The notes under the pieces were generated by a model that saw only the letters and a program-made list of their open reading frames with translations, was not told the origin of the DNA and did no database searches. A DNA stretch of 64,000 bases from the NCBI RefSeq assembly GCF_000974425.1, contig NZ_CP010429.1:2914001-2978000 (forward strand), given 5' to 3'. This DNA comes from Spirosoma radiotolerans. Its GTDB lineage: Bacteria; Bacteroidota; Bacteroidia; Cytophagales; Spirosomataceae. A program made the translations under genes and the position numbers. Shown piece after piece: positions 34,698-42,991 of this stretch (positions are counted from its first letter, which is position 1; every line of letters starts with the position of its first letter).

Positions 34698-35579
34698 ATG
34701 GCTTCAATTGACCGAAAAACCTTTCTTCAGGAAATTTCCCTCCTGACAGGAGCCGCCTTTTTTGCGGGTCCGGCCTTTGCCGCTAAACTGACCACCGACA
34801 AATCTGCTATCAAGCTGGGTTTCGTTACGTATTTGTGGGGAAAGGACTGGGATTTGCCGACGCTGATCAAGAATTGTGCGGAGACAAACATCGGCGGTGT
34901 CGAACTGCGCGTTGAACACGCCCACAATGTGATGCCTGATCTGACGGCTGCCCAACGATTGGCCGTTAAAAAGCGATTCGCCGATAGCCCCGTTAAGCTT
35001 GTTGGGCTGGGTACAAACCAGCAATACGATTATGTGGACCAAAGCCAGCTGAAAGCTTCCATCGAGCGGACGAAGGAATTCATTCGGTTAAGCGCCGATG
35101 TGGGTGGAACGGGTGTGAAAGTGAAACCCAATGCGCTTCATAAAGAGGTCTCTACCGAAAAAACACTAACCCAGATTGGCGAATCCCTGAATGAGCTGGC
35201 TAAATACGGTGCGGATCTGGGCCAGCAGATCCGGCTGGAAGTACACGGGGAAGCCACGCAGGAACTACCGGCGATTAAGCAAATTATGGACGTTGCCACC
35301 CATCCCAATGCAACCATCTGCTGGAACTGCAACCCGCAGGACCTGAACGGCAACGGGTTTCAGGCTAATTTCAATTTAGTCAAATCTCGCTTTGGGGCTA
35401 CCTGCCATGTCCGGGAACTGGACCGGACGGATTACCCGTATCAGGCGCTGCTGACCAACCTGGTCAACATGAATTACAAGGGCTGGGTCCTGCTGGAATG
35501 TCATACGAACCCGGCTGATAAACTAGCGTCTATGAAGGCCCAGCGAGCCGTTTTCGATCAGATGATTGGCAAAGCGTAG
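34698..35579 (+). CDS. Exported sugar phosphate isomerase/epimerase-like TIM barrel
   Basis: The ATG at 34698 gives 293 residues beginning MASIDRKTFLQEISLLTGAAFFAGPAFA, a Tat/Sec-like signal with a weak RK pair; an ATG at 34635 would add 21 residues. The rest is a xylose-isomerase-like TIM barrel (AP endonuclease 2 family) with LRVEHAHNVMPDLT, KVKPNALHKE, RLEVHGEAT, CWNCNPQD and HTNPAD, in which Glu/His/Asp bind the metal ion. Secreted members of this family are abundant in Spirosoma-like bacteria and act on unknown sugars or polyols. It ends 14 bp before the convergent NmrA-like gene. Confidence 0.88.
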   Translation: MASIDRKTFLQEISLLTGAAFFAGPAFAAKLTTDKSAIKLGFVTYLWGKDWDLPTLIKNCAETNIGGVELRVEHAHNVMPDLTAAQRLAVKKRFADSPVKLVGLGTNQQYDYVDQSQLKASIERTKEFIRLSADVGGTGVKVKPNALHKEVSTEKTLTQIGESLNELAKYGADLGQQIRLEVHGEATQELPAIKQIMDVATHPNATICWNCNPQDLNGNGFQANFNLVKSRFGATCHVRELDRTDYPYQALLTNLVNMNYKGWVLLECHTNPADKLASMKAQRAVFDQMIGKA

Positions 35580-35593
35580 CCCCGCCCAGATCC

Positions 35594-36487
35594 TTACCGG
35601 CGAGTGGCCAGTAATTCCCGAACGCTTGTCCAGGTTATATCCGGGTATCGGTCGTTATCGAGTGGGTTGTTCTGAACGCTGAACATGCTGTGTATATACT
35701 GACTCCGTTGCCAGTTTGGATACACGTCCTGCTCGCCTTCGGGGTGAGCTGTCCGCTCACGCTGATTGTAGGCGGCCAATTCGTCGCGGCTACCCAGCCG
35801 AACAACCTCAAACGATTGGTGCATTACGTCTTCAGCAATGGGGGCCAGTTCGTTGGCGCTAATCTGAAAGCTGGCAATACGCAAAATTCGCGGGCTGGAC
35901 ACGTCCAGGGCGACAGCCGCCGTATAAGCCGCTGTGTTGTCCATCGTTGTGAAATCGACCCGCCAGTCGGCACTCTCCCAATAGCCAATCTGCTTCTTTT
36001 TGAAATCGAGAAACGGAATACTATAGGTCAGCAACTCGGCGAAGGCACCATTGAGAATGGACGTGGCGGCAATGCCTGCTTTCGTATCGAGATGTTGGTT
36101 GAAGGATCGGCGCAGGTCAAAATTTCGGTTATATCCAACGGGTAACTGGGTGTAATCGCTCGAAAAATCGGACGGAATAAAACGGGGCACGCCAGCTGCG
36201 AGGGCCGCATCGAGTAAAGTAGACTGCCCATCGATGATGACGTCGCCCAGGCCCTGAAGAGCGGAAACCACGCAGGATACGCCCGTACAGGCCTGCGTCA
36301 GCCCCGGCACATCTGACAAATCGGCCCGGACGATCGTTACGCCCCGTTGCTCCAGTTTTGCTACTTTGGCGGCATCCGTACCTGGGCGAACAAGCGCCCG
36401 TACATTGGCTCCCCTCTCCAGCAGGGCATTGATAATGCGTCCACCCAGATCACCCGTTGCACCCGCTATCAGAATTGTCATTGTCAT
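35594..36487 (-). CDS. NmrA/isoflavone-reductase-like NAD(P)H-binding protein
   Basis: This 297-residue atypical SDR of the PCBER/isoflavone-reductase group has ILIAGATGDLGGRIINAL as the N-terminal GxxGxxG motif, an Arg-rich cofactor-phosphate region (RALVRPGTDAAK) and CVVSALQGLGD further on. Catalytic Lys positions in this family vary; YNRNFDLRRSFNQHLDTKAG supports the assignment. Start is the MTMTILIAG at 36487 or, two codons later, 36481. It could reduce aromatic or quinone-type substrates. A perfect hairpin at 36524-36550 lies upstream, between it and the small HTH gene on the same strand. Confidence 0.85.
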   Translation of the reverse strand: MTMTILIAGATGDLGGRIINALLERGANVRALVRPGTDAAKVAKLEQRGVTIVRADLSDVPGLTQACTGVSCVVSALQGLGDVIIDGQSTLLDAALAAGVPRFIPSDFSSDYTQLPVGYNRNFDLRRSFNQHLDTKAGIAATSILNGAFAELLTYSIPFLDFKKKQIGYWESADWRVDFTTMDNTAAYTAAVALDVSSPRILRIASFQISANELAPIAEDVMHQSFEVVRLGSRDELAAYNQRERTAHPEGEQDVYPNWQRSQYIHSMFSVQNNPLDNDRYPDITWTSVRELLATRR

Positions 36488-36523
36488 ATATGGTTACGTC
36501 AGTTATGTTGTCACAAAGTCTGA

Positions 36524-36550
36524 CTAGGCCACTTCGTTGAAGTGGCCTAG
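36524..36550. promoter_or_regulatory. Perfect 12-bp hairpin upstream of the NmrA-like gene
   Basis: CTAGGCCACTTC, loop GTT, GAAGTGGCCTAG forms a perfect stem. No T tract follows on the minus strand, so it is more an operator or RNA hairpin than a typical terminator. Confidence 0.5.
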
Positions 36551-36640
36551 CGCTACCGGGTAAGCGGTAATCCACCGGAATGGTTTAGAACGCCTGGCGG
36601 GGATTTGGGCGATGCGCTGTTTTGGTCGTACAAAACCAGC

Positions 36641-36823
36641 TTAGTTGCGCTTCGCCTGATACGCTCGTAAGGTTTGTTCCCGGATCAATTCTCTCCGGCC
36701 AATCCGTTCGCTGGTCAATCGGCTTTGATCCAAATAGCTTTTTAACCGGCCAACCGTTATGTGCAATTCTTGGGCCGCTTCTGAAATCGTATAGAATAAG
36801 GCCCCTTCGATTGATTTAGGCAT
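36641..36823 (-). CDS. Small helix-turn-helix (excisionase/MerR-like) protein
   Basis: The 60-residue product is MPKSIEGALF then a single HTH_17-like domain (YTISEAAQELHITVGRLKSYL), with a basic wing (ERIGRRELIREQTL). Such proteins act as DNA-binding excisionases or regulators. No phage or integrase genes accompany it, so a stand-alone regulator is more likely than an excisionase. It lies 153 bp upstream of the NmrA-like gene on the same strand and may regulate it. Confidence 0.65.
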   Translation of the reverse strand: MPKSIEGALFYTISEAAQELHITVGRLKSYLDQSRLTSERIGRRELIREQTLRAYQAKRN

Positions 36824-36914
36824 AACTCATTGAGTTTATGACTTCCGCCCACCTGATATGAGGCAGGTAGTATACTAAGAGCTTGTGGAAAAATTTTGTT
36901 CTACAGAATGCCTC

Positions 36915-37022
36915 ATGGCCAAAGTGAGAGGGAACAGCACCGTTGATCGGAATAACCAACAAAGCACACCCAAACGGGTTTACGCCTATAGCAGACCATT
37001 CAAAAAGGAGTTATGGCAGTAA
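36915..37022 (+). CDS. Possible small upstream ORF before the GH3-type gene
   Basis: ATG 36915 opens a 35-residue, basic-rich frame (MAKVRGNSTVDRNNQQ...) whose TAA overlaps the start codon of the GH3-type gene at 37013 by frame-shifted overlap. This could couple translation. It is short and unrecognised, so it may not be a gene. Confidence 0.2.
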   Translation: MAKVRGNSTVDRNNQQSTPKRVYAYSRPFKKELWQ

Positions 37023-38536
37023 TTGGAGAATTGATTAAAAAAGCAATTGATGTATACGGCTTTGTAGCCGCAGAGACTGATCCGGCAAAGGCTCAACAAG
37101 AGGTACTGAAAAACCTGCTCACAAAAGCCAGGTTAACCGCCTTCGGTAAAAAACACACCTTCAGCGACTTGCTCAACAGTGACGATGTCATTGCTGCTTT
37201 TCAGCAGGAAGTTCCTATTCATGATTATGATAAATTGTATACGGACTGGTGGCATTATCTTCTGGAAGGCCATCAGAATGTGACCTGGCCAGGTGGGCAG
37301 CGTTATTTTGCCCTCAGCAGCGGTACCACCAGCACGAGTAAATCCATCCCGGTAACGGACGACATGATTGACTCCATTCGAAAATCCGGCATTCAGCAGG
37401 TGATGAGCCTGAAAAACTTCGACCTGCCATCCGACTTCTTTGAAAAGCAGATCATGATGCTGGGCAGTAGCGTAAACCTCATTGAAAAAGACGATCATCA
37501 GGAAGGCGAAATCAGCGGCATCAGTGCGGCCAATATTCCGGCCTGGTTCAGAGGATATTACAAACCAGGAATCGAGATCGCTTCGATGACCGATTGGGAT
37601 CAGAAAGTACGGCAGATTGCCAAAGAAGCACCGACCTGGGATATTGGCAGCCTGAGCGGTATTCCGTCCTGGGTCGAAATGATGCTCAAAGAAGTCATTT
37701 CCTACAACCGGATTCAGACCATTCACGACATCTGGCCGAACTTACAGGTGTATACCACTGGGGGCGTGGCATTTGAACCCTACCGGAAAAGCCTAGAAGC
37801 CTTAATGGCCAGACCCCTGACCTACATTGATACCTACCTGACTTCGGAAGGTTACCTGGCGACTCAAAAACGACCAGATACATCGTCGATGGCGCTGATT
37901 GTCGACAATGGCATCTTCTTTGAGTTTGTCCCGTTTCTGGAGGAGAATATGGACGAGGAAGGGCGGGTAAAACAAGACGCTACCGTTCATTCGCTGGAGC
38001 AGGCCGAAGAAAATATCGATTATGTTCTCCTGATTTCGACGGTTTCGGGCACCTGGCGCTACATGATTGGTGATACGGTCATGATTACCGATAAGAAACG
38101 GGCGGAAATAAAAATTACGGGCCGAACCAAACACTTCCTGAATGTCGTGGGGGAACAACTGTCTGTTCATCAGATGAATAAGGCCATGCAGGCCATGCAG
38201 AAACGCTTCGATCTAGAGATTAAAGAGTTTGTGGTGTCGGCTATTCGCAAAAATGGCGAGTACATCAACAAGTGGTATATCGGCTCGAACAAGCTGGTCG
38301 ATAATCAGGAGATGGCTGCTTCGCTGGATAATGAGTTACGCGAAACGAACAAGAATTATAACGTCGCCCGGACAAAGTCGTTGAAAGGTGTGGAAGCGGA
38401 AGTGGTTCCCGTCGACCATTTTTACCGATGGAGCGAAGAACACAAAAAGCTTGGCGGCCAAACCAAGATTCCCCGCGTGATGAAGGAGGAGGATTTCCTG
38501 GACTTTGAAAAGTATATCAGCGAGCTGGCTGGATGA
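37013..38536 (+). CDS. GH3-family acyl-adenylating enzyme
   Basis: This 507-residue protein is of the GH3/JAR1 adenylate-forming family, which in plants couples amino acids to plant hormones and in bacteria is mostly uncharacterised. Adenylation motifs visible are FALSSGTTSTSKSIPV (phosphate-binding, about 103-118), TTGGVAFEPYR (about 246-256), and YMIGDTVMITD with TGRTKHFLNVVGE (about 356-390). The C-terminal domain extends to 507. AAAGGAG lies just 2 bases from the ATG, too near for optimal pairing. Possible acyl substrate and amine are unknown. A hairpin terminator follows. Confidence 0.92.
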   Translation: MAVIGELIKKAIDVYGFVAAETDPAKAQQEVLKNLLTKARLTAFGKKHTFSDLLNSDDVIAAFQQEVPIHDYDKLYTDWWHYLLEGHQNVTWPGGQRYFALSSGTTSTSKSIPVTDDMIDSIRKSGIQQVMSLKNFDLPSDFFEKQIMMLGSSVNLIEKDDHQEGEISGISAANIPAWFRGYYKPGIEIASMTDWDQKVRQIAKEAPTWDIGSLSGIPSWVEMMLKEVISYNRIQTIHDIWPNLQVYTTGGVAFEPYRKSLEALMARPLTYIDTYLTSEGYLATQKRPDTSSMALIVDNGIFFEFVPFLEENMDEEGRVKQDATVHSLEQAEENIDYVLLISTVSGTWRYMIGDTVMITDKKRAEIKITGRTKHFLNVVGEQLSVHQMNKAMQAMQKRFDLEIKEFVVSAIRKNGEYINKWYIGSNKLVDNQEMAASLDNELRETNKNYNVARTKSLKGVEAEVVPVDHFYRWSEEHKKLGGQTKIPRVMKEEDFLDFEKYISELAG

Positions 38537-38858
38537 AATGAGGAGGTTTTTTTGTCATCCCGACCTATCCGCCGGTGCGGCAGGAGGGATGACAAAAACG
38601 GCTATCCATTATTCACGTTGAATAATTACACAGGTGTAACTATAAAATAGTACAAAAACAGTCATGGGTTGACAGTGAGATAGTTATCTCAGTTAACTAT
38701 TTTATAATCAATTCTGGGAAGTGACCCACATTAGTAGGAAATGGTCCATGAAATAATTTTCACAAAGCCAAACGTCTAATAATGGGCGTTCGTTTGAGAC
38801 ATGAATTTTTGAGTCGTGACGGTTTGTGTACGATTTTTAAAACGCACCCTTACACGTC
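38537..38858. other. Convergent intergenic region
   Basis: This 322-bp spacer holds the strong GTCATCCC / GGGATGAC hairpin at 38549-38598 and AT-rich sequence with no gene. A related arm at 46698-46724 (GCATTCCGGCAG...GGAATGAC) suggests a dispersed repeat. Confidence 0.6.
38549..38598. terminator. Bidirectional terminator hairpin between GH3 and peptidase genes
   Basis: TTTTTGTCATCCC (38549-38561) pairs with GGGATGACAAAAA (38586-38598); inside it GCCG/CGGC at 38571-38581 makes a second stem. Runs of A or T on both ends suit two converging genes. The GTCATCCC arm also matches a widespread intergenic hairpin pattern. Confidence 0.7.
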
Positions 38859-39494
38859 TTACAAAGCCCTTTTTTGCATTTCCAGCTTTTGTTCTTCTAA
38901 CGTTCTGACCTGTTCTGTTATCTCTTCGGGCGACACGTAGAGCCGGGCAATCTTATCTTTATAGGCCTGCGGAAGTTCCGCATGATCGAGGATAAACCGC
39001 TTTGTGTGAATTAAATACTGGCCTAGTCCGTGCGTAACCGCGTACTGATCGGCAATGCGTTCCACCTTTTTTACGTAGGCCGCCGAAAAAACATAACCCA
39101 ACCCAAACCCAACCATTTCCAGGTTCGTCCGGCTTTCGTAGTCCATGATATGGCCCAGTTCATGACCAATCCAGCCAATCATAATGGCATCGGGAAGTTG
39201 ATGAATCGGAATGGCCGTATGGGTCAGCTTGAACAGCGCACTGATATTAATGCGATAGGCCCGCTTGTTCCGGCTGGCGAGCAAACTACTGAACACAGGC
39301 TGCGCCTGCATGACCGATGATTTTATCGCTTGCTTGAAGACAAAATGGATAGACGTGTCGGTCAGTTCCGGATAAAACGACAGGGCCGTCAGGACGTTCT
39401 TCTCGAGAATCGCCGGTATCGTTTTATTCGTTCGAAACCGGGAGAGTTCAGGCGGGATGTCATTCGTTTGCGAATTGATTCCGGATGTCAGCAT
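38859..39494 (-). CDS. HExxH metallopeptidase-like protein
   Basis: This 211-residue protein shows HELGHIMDYESRTNLEMVG, a zinc-peptidase HExxH motif (about residue 120) followed by KVERIADQYAV, where Glu and Asp are the usual third ligand and helper positions of gluzincins. No signal peptide or membrane segment is seen. It was not assigned to a named family. The start ATG (39494) sits two bases from a perfect 16-bp inverted repeat; a downstream start was not obvious. Tail is Lys/Glu-rich. Convergent to the GH3 gene and followed (upstream) by the M81 gene. Confidence 0.75.
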   Translation of the reverse strand: MLTSGINSQTNDIPPELSRFRTNKTIPAILEKNVLTALSFYPELTDTSIHFVFKQAIKSSVMQAQPVFSSLLASRNKRAYRINISALFKLTHTAIPIHQLPDAIMIGWIGHELGHIMDYESRTNLEMVGFGLGYVFSAAYVKKVERIADQYAVTHGLGQYLIHTKRFILDHAELPQAYKDKIARLYVSPEEITEQVRTLEEQKLEMQKRAL

Positions 39495-39496
39495 AA

Positions 39497-39541
39497 GCGC
39501 GTTAAGAAAATAAATGTAGCCTACCTATTTTCTTAACGCGC
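39497..39541. promoter_or_regulatory. Perfect 16-bp inverted repeat at the peptidase start codon
   Basis: GCGCGTTAAGAAAATA (39497-39512) and TATTTTCTTAACGCGC (39526-39541) with 13 bp between. It begins two bases from the start codon (39494). In mRNA it would form a stable stem right before AUG, or as DNA serve as an operator. Confidence 0.7.
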
Positions 39542-39570
39542 CAGCCAGCCATTGGTTTACATCTGGCCGA

Positions 39571-41154
39571 TTATTTGGTTTCCCCGGACAGGGGTACAAA
39601 CTGAGCCGAGAGGTTGGGCTGTTTCATGTCGGTATCGAACGGAAACATGGGCCGTTTGATGCGCTTGTAAGGCAATCGGGCCAGATCCTGATTGACTCCG
39701 CCGGGCGTCAGGGCCATGATCCAGTCGGCCTGCATGGCATACAGTTCGGGTTCCAGATACCCAATTTTCACGACAACGATGTCTGATTTTCTTGGATTAA
39801 GGTTCAGCCGGGTAAAATCAATTTCCTTGTGATACGGCTTACGCTTTTGCGTGACAATGACGTGTACGCTTCCAACCTTTACCACCACTTCGACTTCAGC
39901 ATCTTTGTCGCCGTTAACAATCGACTCCACAGTTCCTTTCAGCTTGACCGGTGGGGCAAATCGAGCATCGACGCGGGCACCCGCCACGCCCTCCACCGAT
40001 CCGCCAACGCCCGCAGCAATGGCCTTTTTAACCAGTTCCGGGTCTGGAATAGAAGCATAGATCAGGGAAGGGCCATCCTCGCGCTGAAATTCCGGGCGAG
40101 CCAGAATCTGGGTAAGCGTCCAGGTGACATCACCGGCGCCACCGGCAGTCGGGTTATCGCCCGTATCACTGATGAAAAACGGGTGTTTTTTGCTGGCCAG
40201 CGCATTCGCTAGGCATTGTTCGAGCGTGCCGGTAGGAGCCACAAAGCCAAACTGATTTCTGACAGTCCAGAAGGCAAGGGCTAGTTTTTCGGCAGCCTGC
40301 GCTACCTTGGCTTTATCATCGCCCGTCACCATCACAACGGCATGATTACGAGGCTCATCCGCCCAGGCGTAGCCAATCCAGATTGCCGCGTCGATGATGC
40401 CATTGCCATGATCGGCTATGGGTTCTACCTGACTATACAGGCTCTTGCCCGGCTCGATTCGCGTACTTGTTTTTTCGCCCGGCAACAGAATCGGCACCGG
40501 AATCCAGGCTTTATAGGCCGGTTTACCTTTCCCGTTCTTGATGCGTTCAAGTAAGTTTACAACTGCCCGTTCCTTGGTCTGCATGGCATCTTCGTGAGGA
40601 GCCATGCGATAACAGGTAATCAAATCAGCGTTCTGAGCCAACCGCCACGATACATTGCCGTGTAAATCCATGGAGGTGGAAACGAGCGTCTTATAACCAA
40701 TTACCTGTCTGATCCGGGTAATGAAATCGCCCTCCGGATCGTCCAGGCCGACTACACTCATGGCGCCATGTATATCAAAATACAGCCCATCATAAGGTCC
40801 GTATTTCCTGAGTGAATCCAGCGTTTTGTTAACCAGCGACTCATAGGCTTCCCGGGTGACGGCTCCGCCCGGCAGCGATTTGCCCACGATGGCGGGGAGC
40901 CAGATGGCCTGTTTCCGAAGAGGGGAAACGGGCATCATGAACGGATAGGCATTAAACACCTCAGGACCATATCGGGCATGAAATGCTTCTTCTTGGGTTA
41001 GGGCTGGAGAAAATGTGCTGGATTCTATACCGAGTCCAGCAATGGCTATTCGGGGTAAGGCGGTTGATTTAGTCGGTGTCGTCGATTGTGCCAGGCCATA
41101 GCTGACACTGAGCAGACAAGTCGCAAGCCCAAAGAGGATGTGTTTCATGCCCAC
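39571..41154 (-). CDS. M81-family (MlrC-like) metallopeptidase
   Basis: This 527-residue protein has a signal peptide (to about residue 22, ending GLAQ) and the MlrC family layout: ESSTFSP near the N-terminus, the Asp/His set DIHGAMSV, MDLHGNV and YRMAPHED, and SDTGDNPTAGGAGDVTW. MlrC is named from microcystin degradation; most homologues have no link with microcystin. Here it is periplasmic (inference) with unknown peptide or amide substrate. Start at 41154 or the Met two codons later. Between it and the 38859 gene is the inverted repeat at 39497-39541. Confidence 0.88.
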   Translation of the reverse strand: MGMKHILFGLATCLLSVSYGLAQSTTPTKSTALPRIAIAGLGIESSTFSPALTQEEAFHARYGPEVFNAYPFMMPVSPLRKQAIWLPAIVGKSLPGGAVTREAYESLVNKTLDSLRKYGPYDGLYFDIHGAMSVVGLDDPEGDFITRIRQVIGYKTLVSTSMDLHGNVSWRLAQNADLITCYRMAPHEDAMQTKERAVVNLLERIKNGKGKPAYKAWIPVPILLPGEKTSTRIEPGKSLYSQVEPIADHGNGIIDAAIWIGYAWADEPRNHAVVMVTGDDKAKVAQAAEKLALAFWTVRNQFGFVAPTGTLEQCLANALASKKHPFFISDTGDNPTAGGAGDVTWTLTQILARPEFQREDGPSLIYASIPDPELVKKAIAAGVGGSVEGVAGARVDARFAPPVKLKGTVESIVNGDKDAEVEVVVKVGSVHVIVTQKRKPYHKEIDFTRLNLNPRKSDIVVVKIGYLEPELYAMQADWIMALTPGGVNQDLARLPYKRIKRPMFPFDTDMKQPNLSAQFVPLSGETK

Positions 41155-41211
41155 AAGTTAAAGCATTCCACAGAGTCGGCAAGTCGGTTTGACCGATTCA
41201 TTTTGGGATGG

Positions 41212-41700
41212 CTACAGGGCAGAAGGCCTATCCTGATCGTGCCAAAGCCTATGCTCGATCGGGAAGGGCTCCTGCTTAATGATCTGCACCTTCGCAAAGT
41301 CGGGATGGGCCGGATGAAGCAGGTAATTAGACGACATGGGCACGACTACCGATGGGACAGCTGCCACCAAGGTAGCTGAATTCGTCAGCCAATCGCGGAG
41401 AATCCATTGGGTGCGCTCGTAACGCTCATCATTCCAGTAAGGAGGGAGTTCGTCTGGTGAGAAAGCAGTTATCGCATCATCGGGCACCGACAAGGTAAAT
41501 AAAACCAGTTTTGGTAGTTTTTCATACGGAACCCGAGGCTGATGGACTAATGATTCAACTAAGGCCAGAGCCGGCGACGATGTGGTATAGAGCAAGGGGT
41601 AACCCTTTGGGTTCCAGCGGCCACCAAATAACCGGGCGCCTTCAGTAGCCAGCGGTTCGTGGGTGTATTTAGCTTTTACGGTGCGGTAAACAGTCAGCAT
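41212..41700 (-). CDS. RES-domain toxin (NAD+ phosphorylase type)
   Basis: This 162-residue RES-domain protein (Res/MbcT type) degrades NAD+ by phosphorolysis or hydrolysis in studied systems. Conserved positions are Arg in FGGRWNPKG, Tyr-Ser region LYTTSSPALALVES with the Glu, and LPLY-like strands. Fully paired with the antitoxin just upstream (41719-42126), separated by 18 bp, so it is the second gene of a toxin-antitoxin operon. No transposon is near, so the pair is chromosomal. The motif identity rests on family knowledge. Confidence 0.88.
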   Translation of the reverse strand: MLTVYRTVKAKYTHEPLATEGARLFGGRWNPKGYPLLYTTSSPALALVESLVHQPRVPYEKLPKLVLFTLSVPDDAITAFSPDELPPYWNDERYERTQWILRDWLTNSATLVAAVPSVVVPMSSNYLLHPAHPDFAKVQIIKQEPFPIEHRLWHDQDRPSAL

Positions 41701-41718
41701 AGGCCGGTTGTGTAAGAA

Positions 41719-42126
41719 CTAACCAACGATGCCATGTTCGATGCGGCCCAGCACATCATCGACAAGGCCAAAACCGGTTGTCGTGTCTAATAAAAATAAG
41801 GGAGATTGACTGTTTAGCTCCCTGATTGGAGAGCGGAGCCACTCGGCCAGCGTCTCAGCATCGCCGTCGAATACGTCAAGGCCGTGCCGTAACAGATTGG
41901 TTAGTAACAACAAGCGCTCCGATGCGTCGCGGGCTAATTTATTATCGGCTTTGAGCCGGTGCAGATTTCGTATCGACATATTCAAAATGCGGGCTACTTC
42001 AATATCCGTTAAGCCAGCTAGCCCAGCTACGCGATCCGCTTCCGAACGTGGCATGCCCTGCCGCGATTTGTCTATGACGGTATAAGGCGTGTAAACCGGT
42101 GTTTGGGAAGAATGCGTCGGTTGCAT
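41719..42126 (-). CDS. Xre/MbcA/ParS-type antitoxin with DUF2384 toxin-binding domain
   Basis: From ATG 42126 this is 135 residues; an ATG at 42183 would add 19 residues that read as leader. The N-terminal Xre-like HTH (LTDIEVARILNMSIRNLHRLKAD, about 45-67) is followed by the MbcA/ParS/Xre toxin-binding domain ending in LRSPIRELNSQSPLFLLDTTTGFGLVDDVLGRIEHG. Antitoxins of this type block the RES active site and repress the operon. It lies divergently from the response regulator at 42311, with 184 bp between, so both may share control regions. Confidence 0.9.
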   Translation of the reverse strand: MQPTHSSQTPVYTPYTVIDKSRQGMPRSEADRVAGLAGLTDIEVARILNMSIRNLHRLKADNKLARDASERLLLLTNLLRHGLDVFDGDAETLAEWLRSPIRELNSQSPLFLLDTTTGFGLVDDVLGRIEHGIVG

Positions 42127-42310
42127 AATACAAATAGTGTCTTTTTTCACTTCTACAACGGCAATTTGCCAAAATCTGTTCAAGTGGACAAATCAGTACG
42201 AATAAACTAGTAAGAAATAGGTCAATTAGCGAGCGGCTATAGCCTAAAATCGCCCAGAAAGCCCATCTATTGGATTTATTCTATAAATTCGAATGAAGAA
42301 ATGGAGTACC

Positions 42311-42991
42311 ATGAGAATTCTGATTATTGAAGATGAGGTTAAAACGGTTCAAAGTATTAAACAAGGGCTTGAGGAACACCAGTGGGATGTTGATGTAGCC
42401 TATGACGGAACGATGGGGTTTCAACTAGCTACCCGGTCGTCCTACGCCCTGATCATAACCGATATCATTCTGCCCGGTATGAACGGCCTTGAGCTTTGCC
42501 AAAAGCTGCGGGAAGCCAACATAACGACGCCAATTTTGATGCTCACAGCCCTGGGTACTACTGAAGATAAAGTGGTCGGTTTGGATGCGGGAGCAGACGA
42601 TTACCTGATTAAGCCATTTGAATTTCGTGAACTGATGGCGCGGGTCAGGGCCCTGACCCGACGGAACAACAGTGTAGGGCAGTCGGCGAACCTGCTGAAA
42701 ATTGCTGATCTAGAATTAAATCCAGACACGAAACAAGTGGTGCGGGCGGGGAAAGAAATTTTGCTGACAGCCAAAGAGTTCCAACTGCTCGAATACTTCC
42801 TGCGTCATCAGGGGCGGGTGATCTCGAAAGTGGAACTGGCCGAAAAACTATGGGATCTGACCTTTGATACAGGCACCAACGTGATTGAGGTCTATATAAA
42901 TTTCCTTCGCAAGAAAATAGACAAGGACTTTGATCCCAAATTGCTTCATACGCAGATTGGCATGGGATATGTCGTAAAGTTATTGTCGTAA
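42311..42991 (+). CDS. OmpR/PhoB-family response regulator
   Basis: From ATG 42311 it has 226 residues (MRILIIEDEVKTVQSI); the upstream ATG at 42293 would add six. The receiver domain has acidic pocket EDE, the phosphorylated Asp in LIITDIILPGMNG (about residue 51), Thr in MLTALG and Lys in LIKPFEF. The winged-helix DNA-binding domain (about 128-224) ends LLHTQIGMGYVVK. Its stop overlaps the kinase start (TAATG), a coupled pair. The 11-bp-phased TTAAG boxes directly after the operon are a natural candidate binding site. Similar to CusR/CopR. Confidence 0.93.
   Translation: MRILIIEDEVKTVQSIKQGLEEHQWDVDVAYDGTMGFQLATRSSYALIITDIILPGMNGLELCQKLREANITTPILMLTALGTTEDKVVGLDAGADDYLIKPFEFRELMARVRALTRRNNSVGQSANLLKIADLELNPDTKQVVRAGKEILLTAKEFQLLEYFLRHQGRVISKVELAEKLWDLTFDTGTNVIEVYINFLRKKIDKDFDPKLLHTQIGMGYVVKLLS

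Noticed and set aside
41212-42991. Idea of a defence island around the RES/Xre pair
   Set aside because: No nuclease, helicase, methylase or other defence gene is nearby; a plain toxin-antitoxin pair fits.
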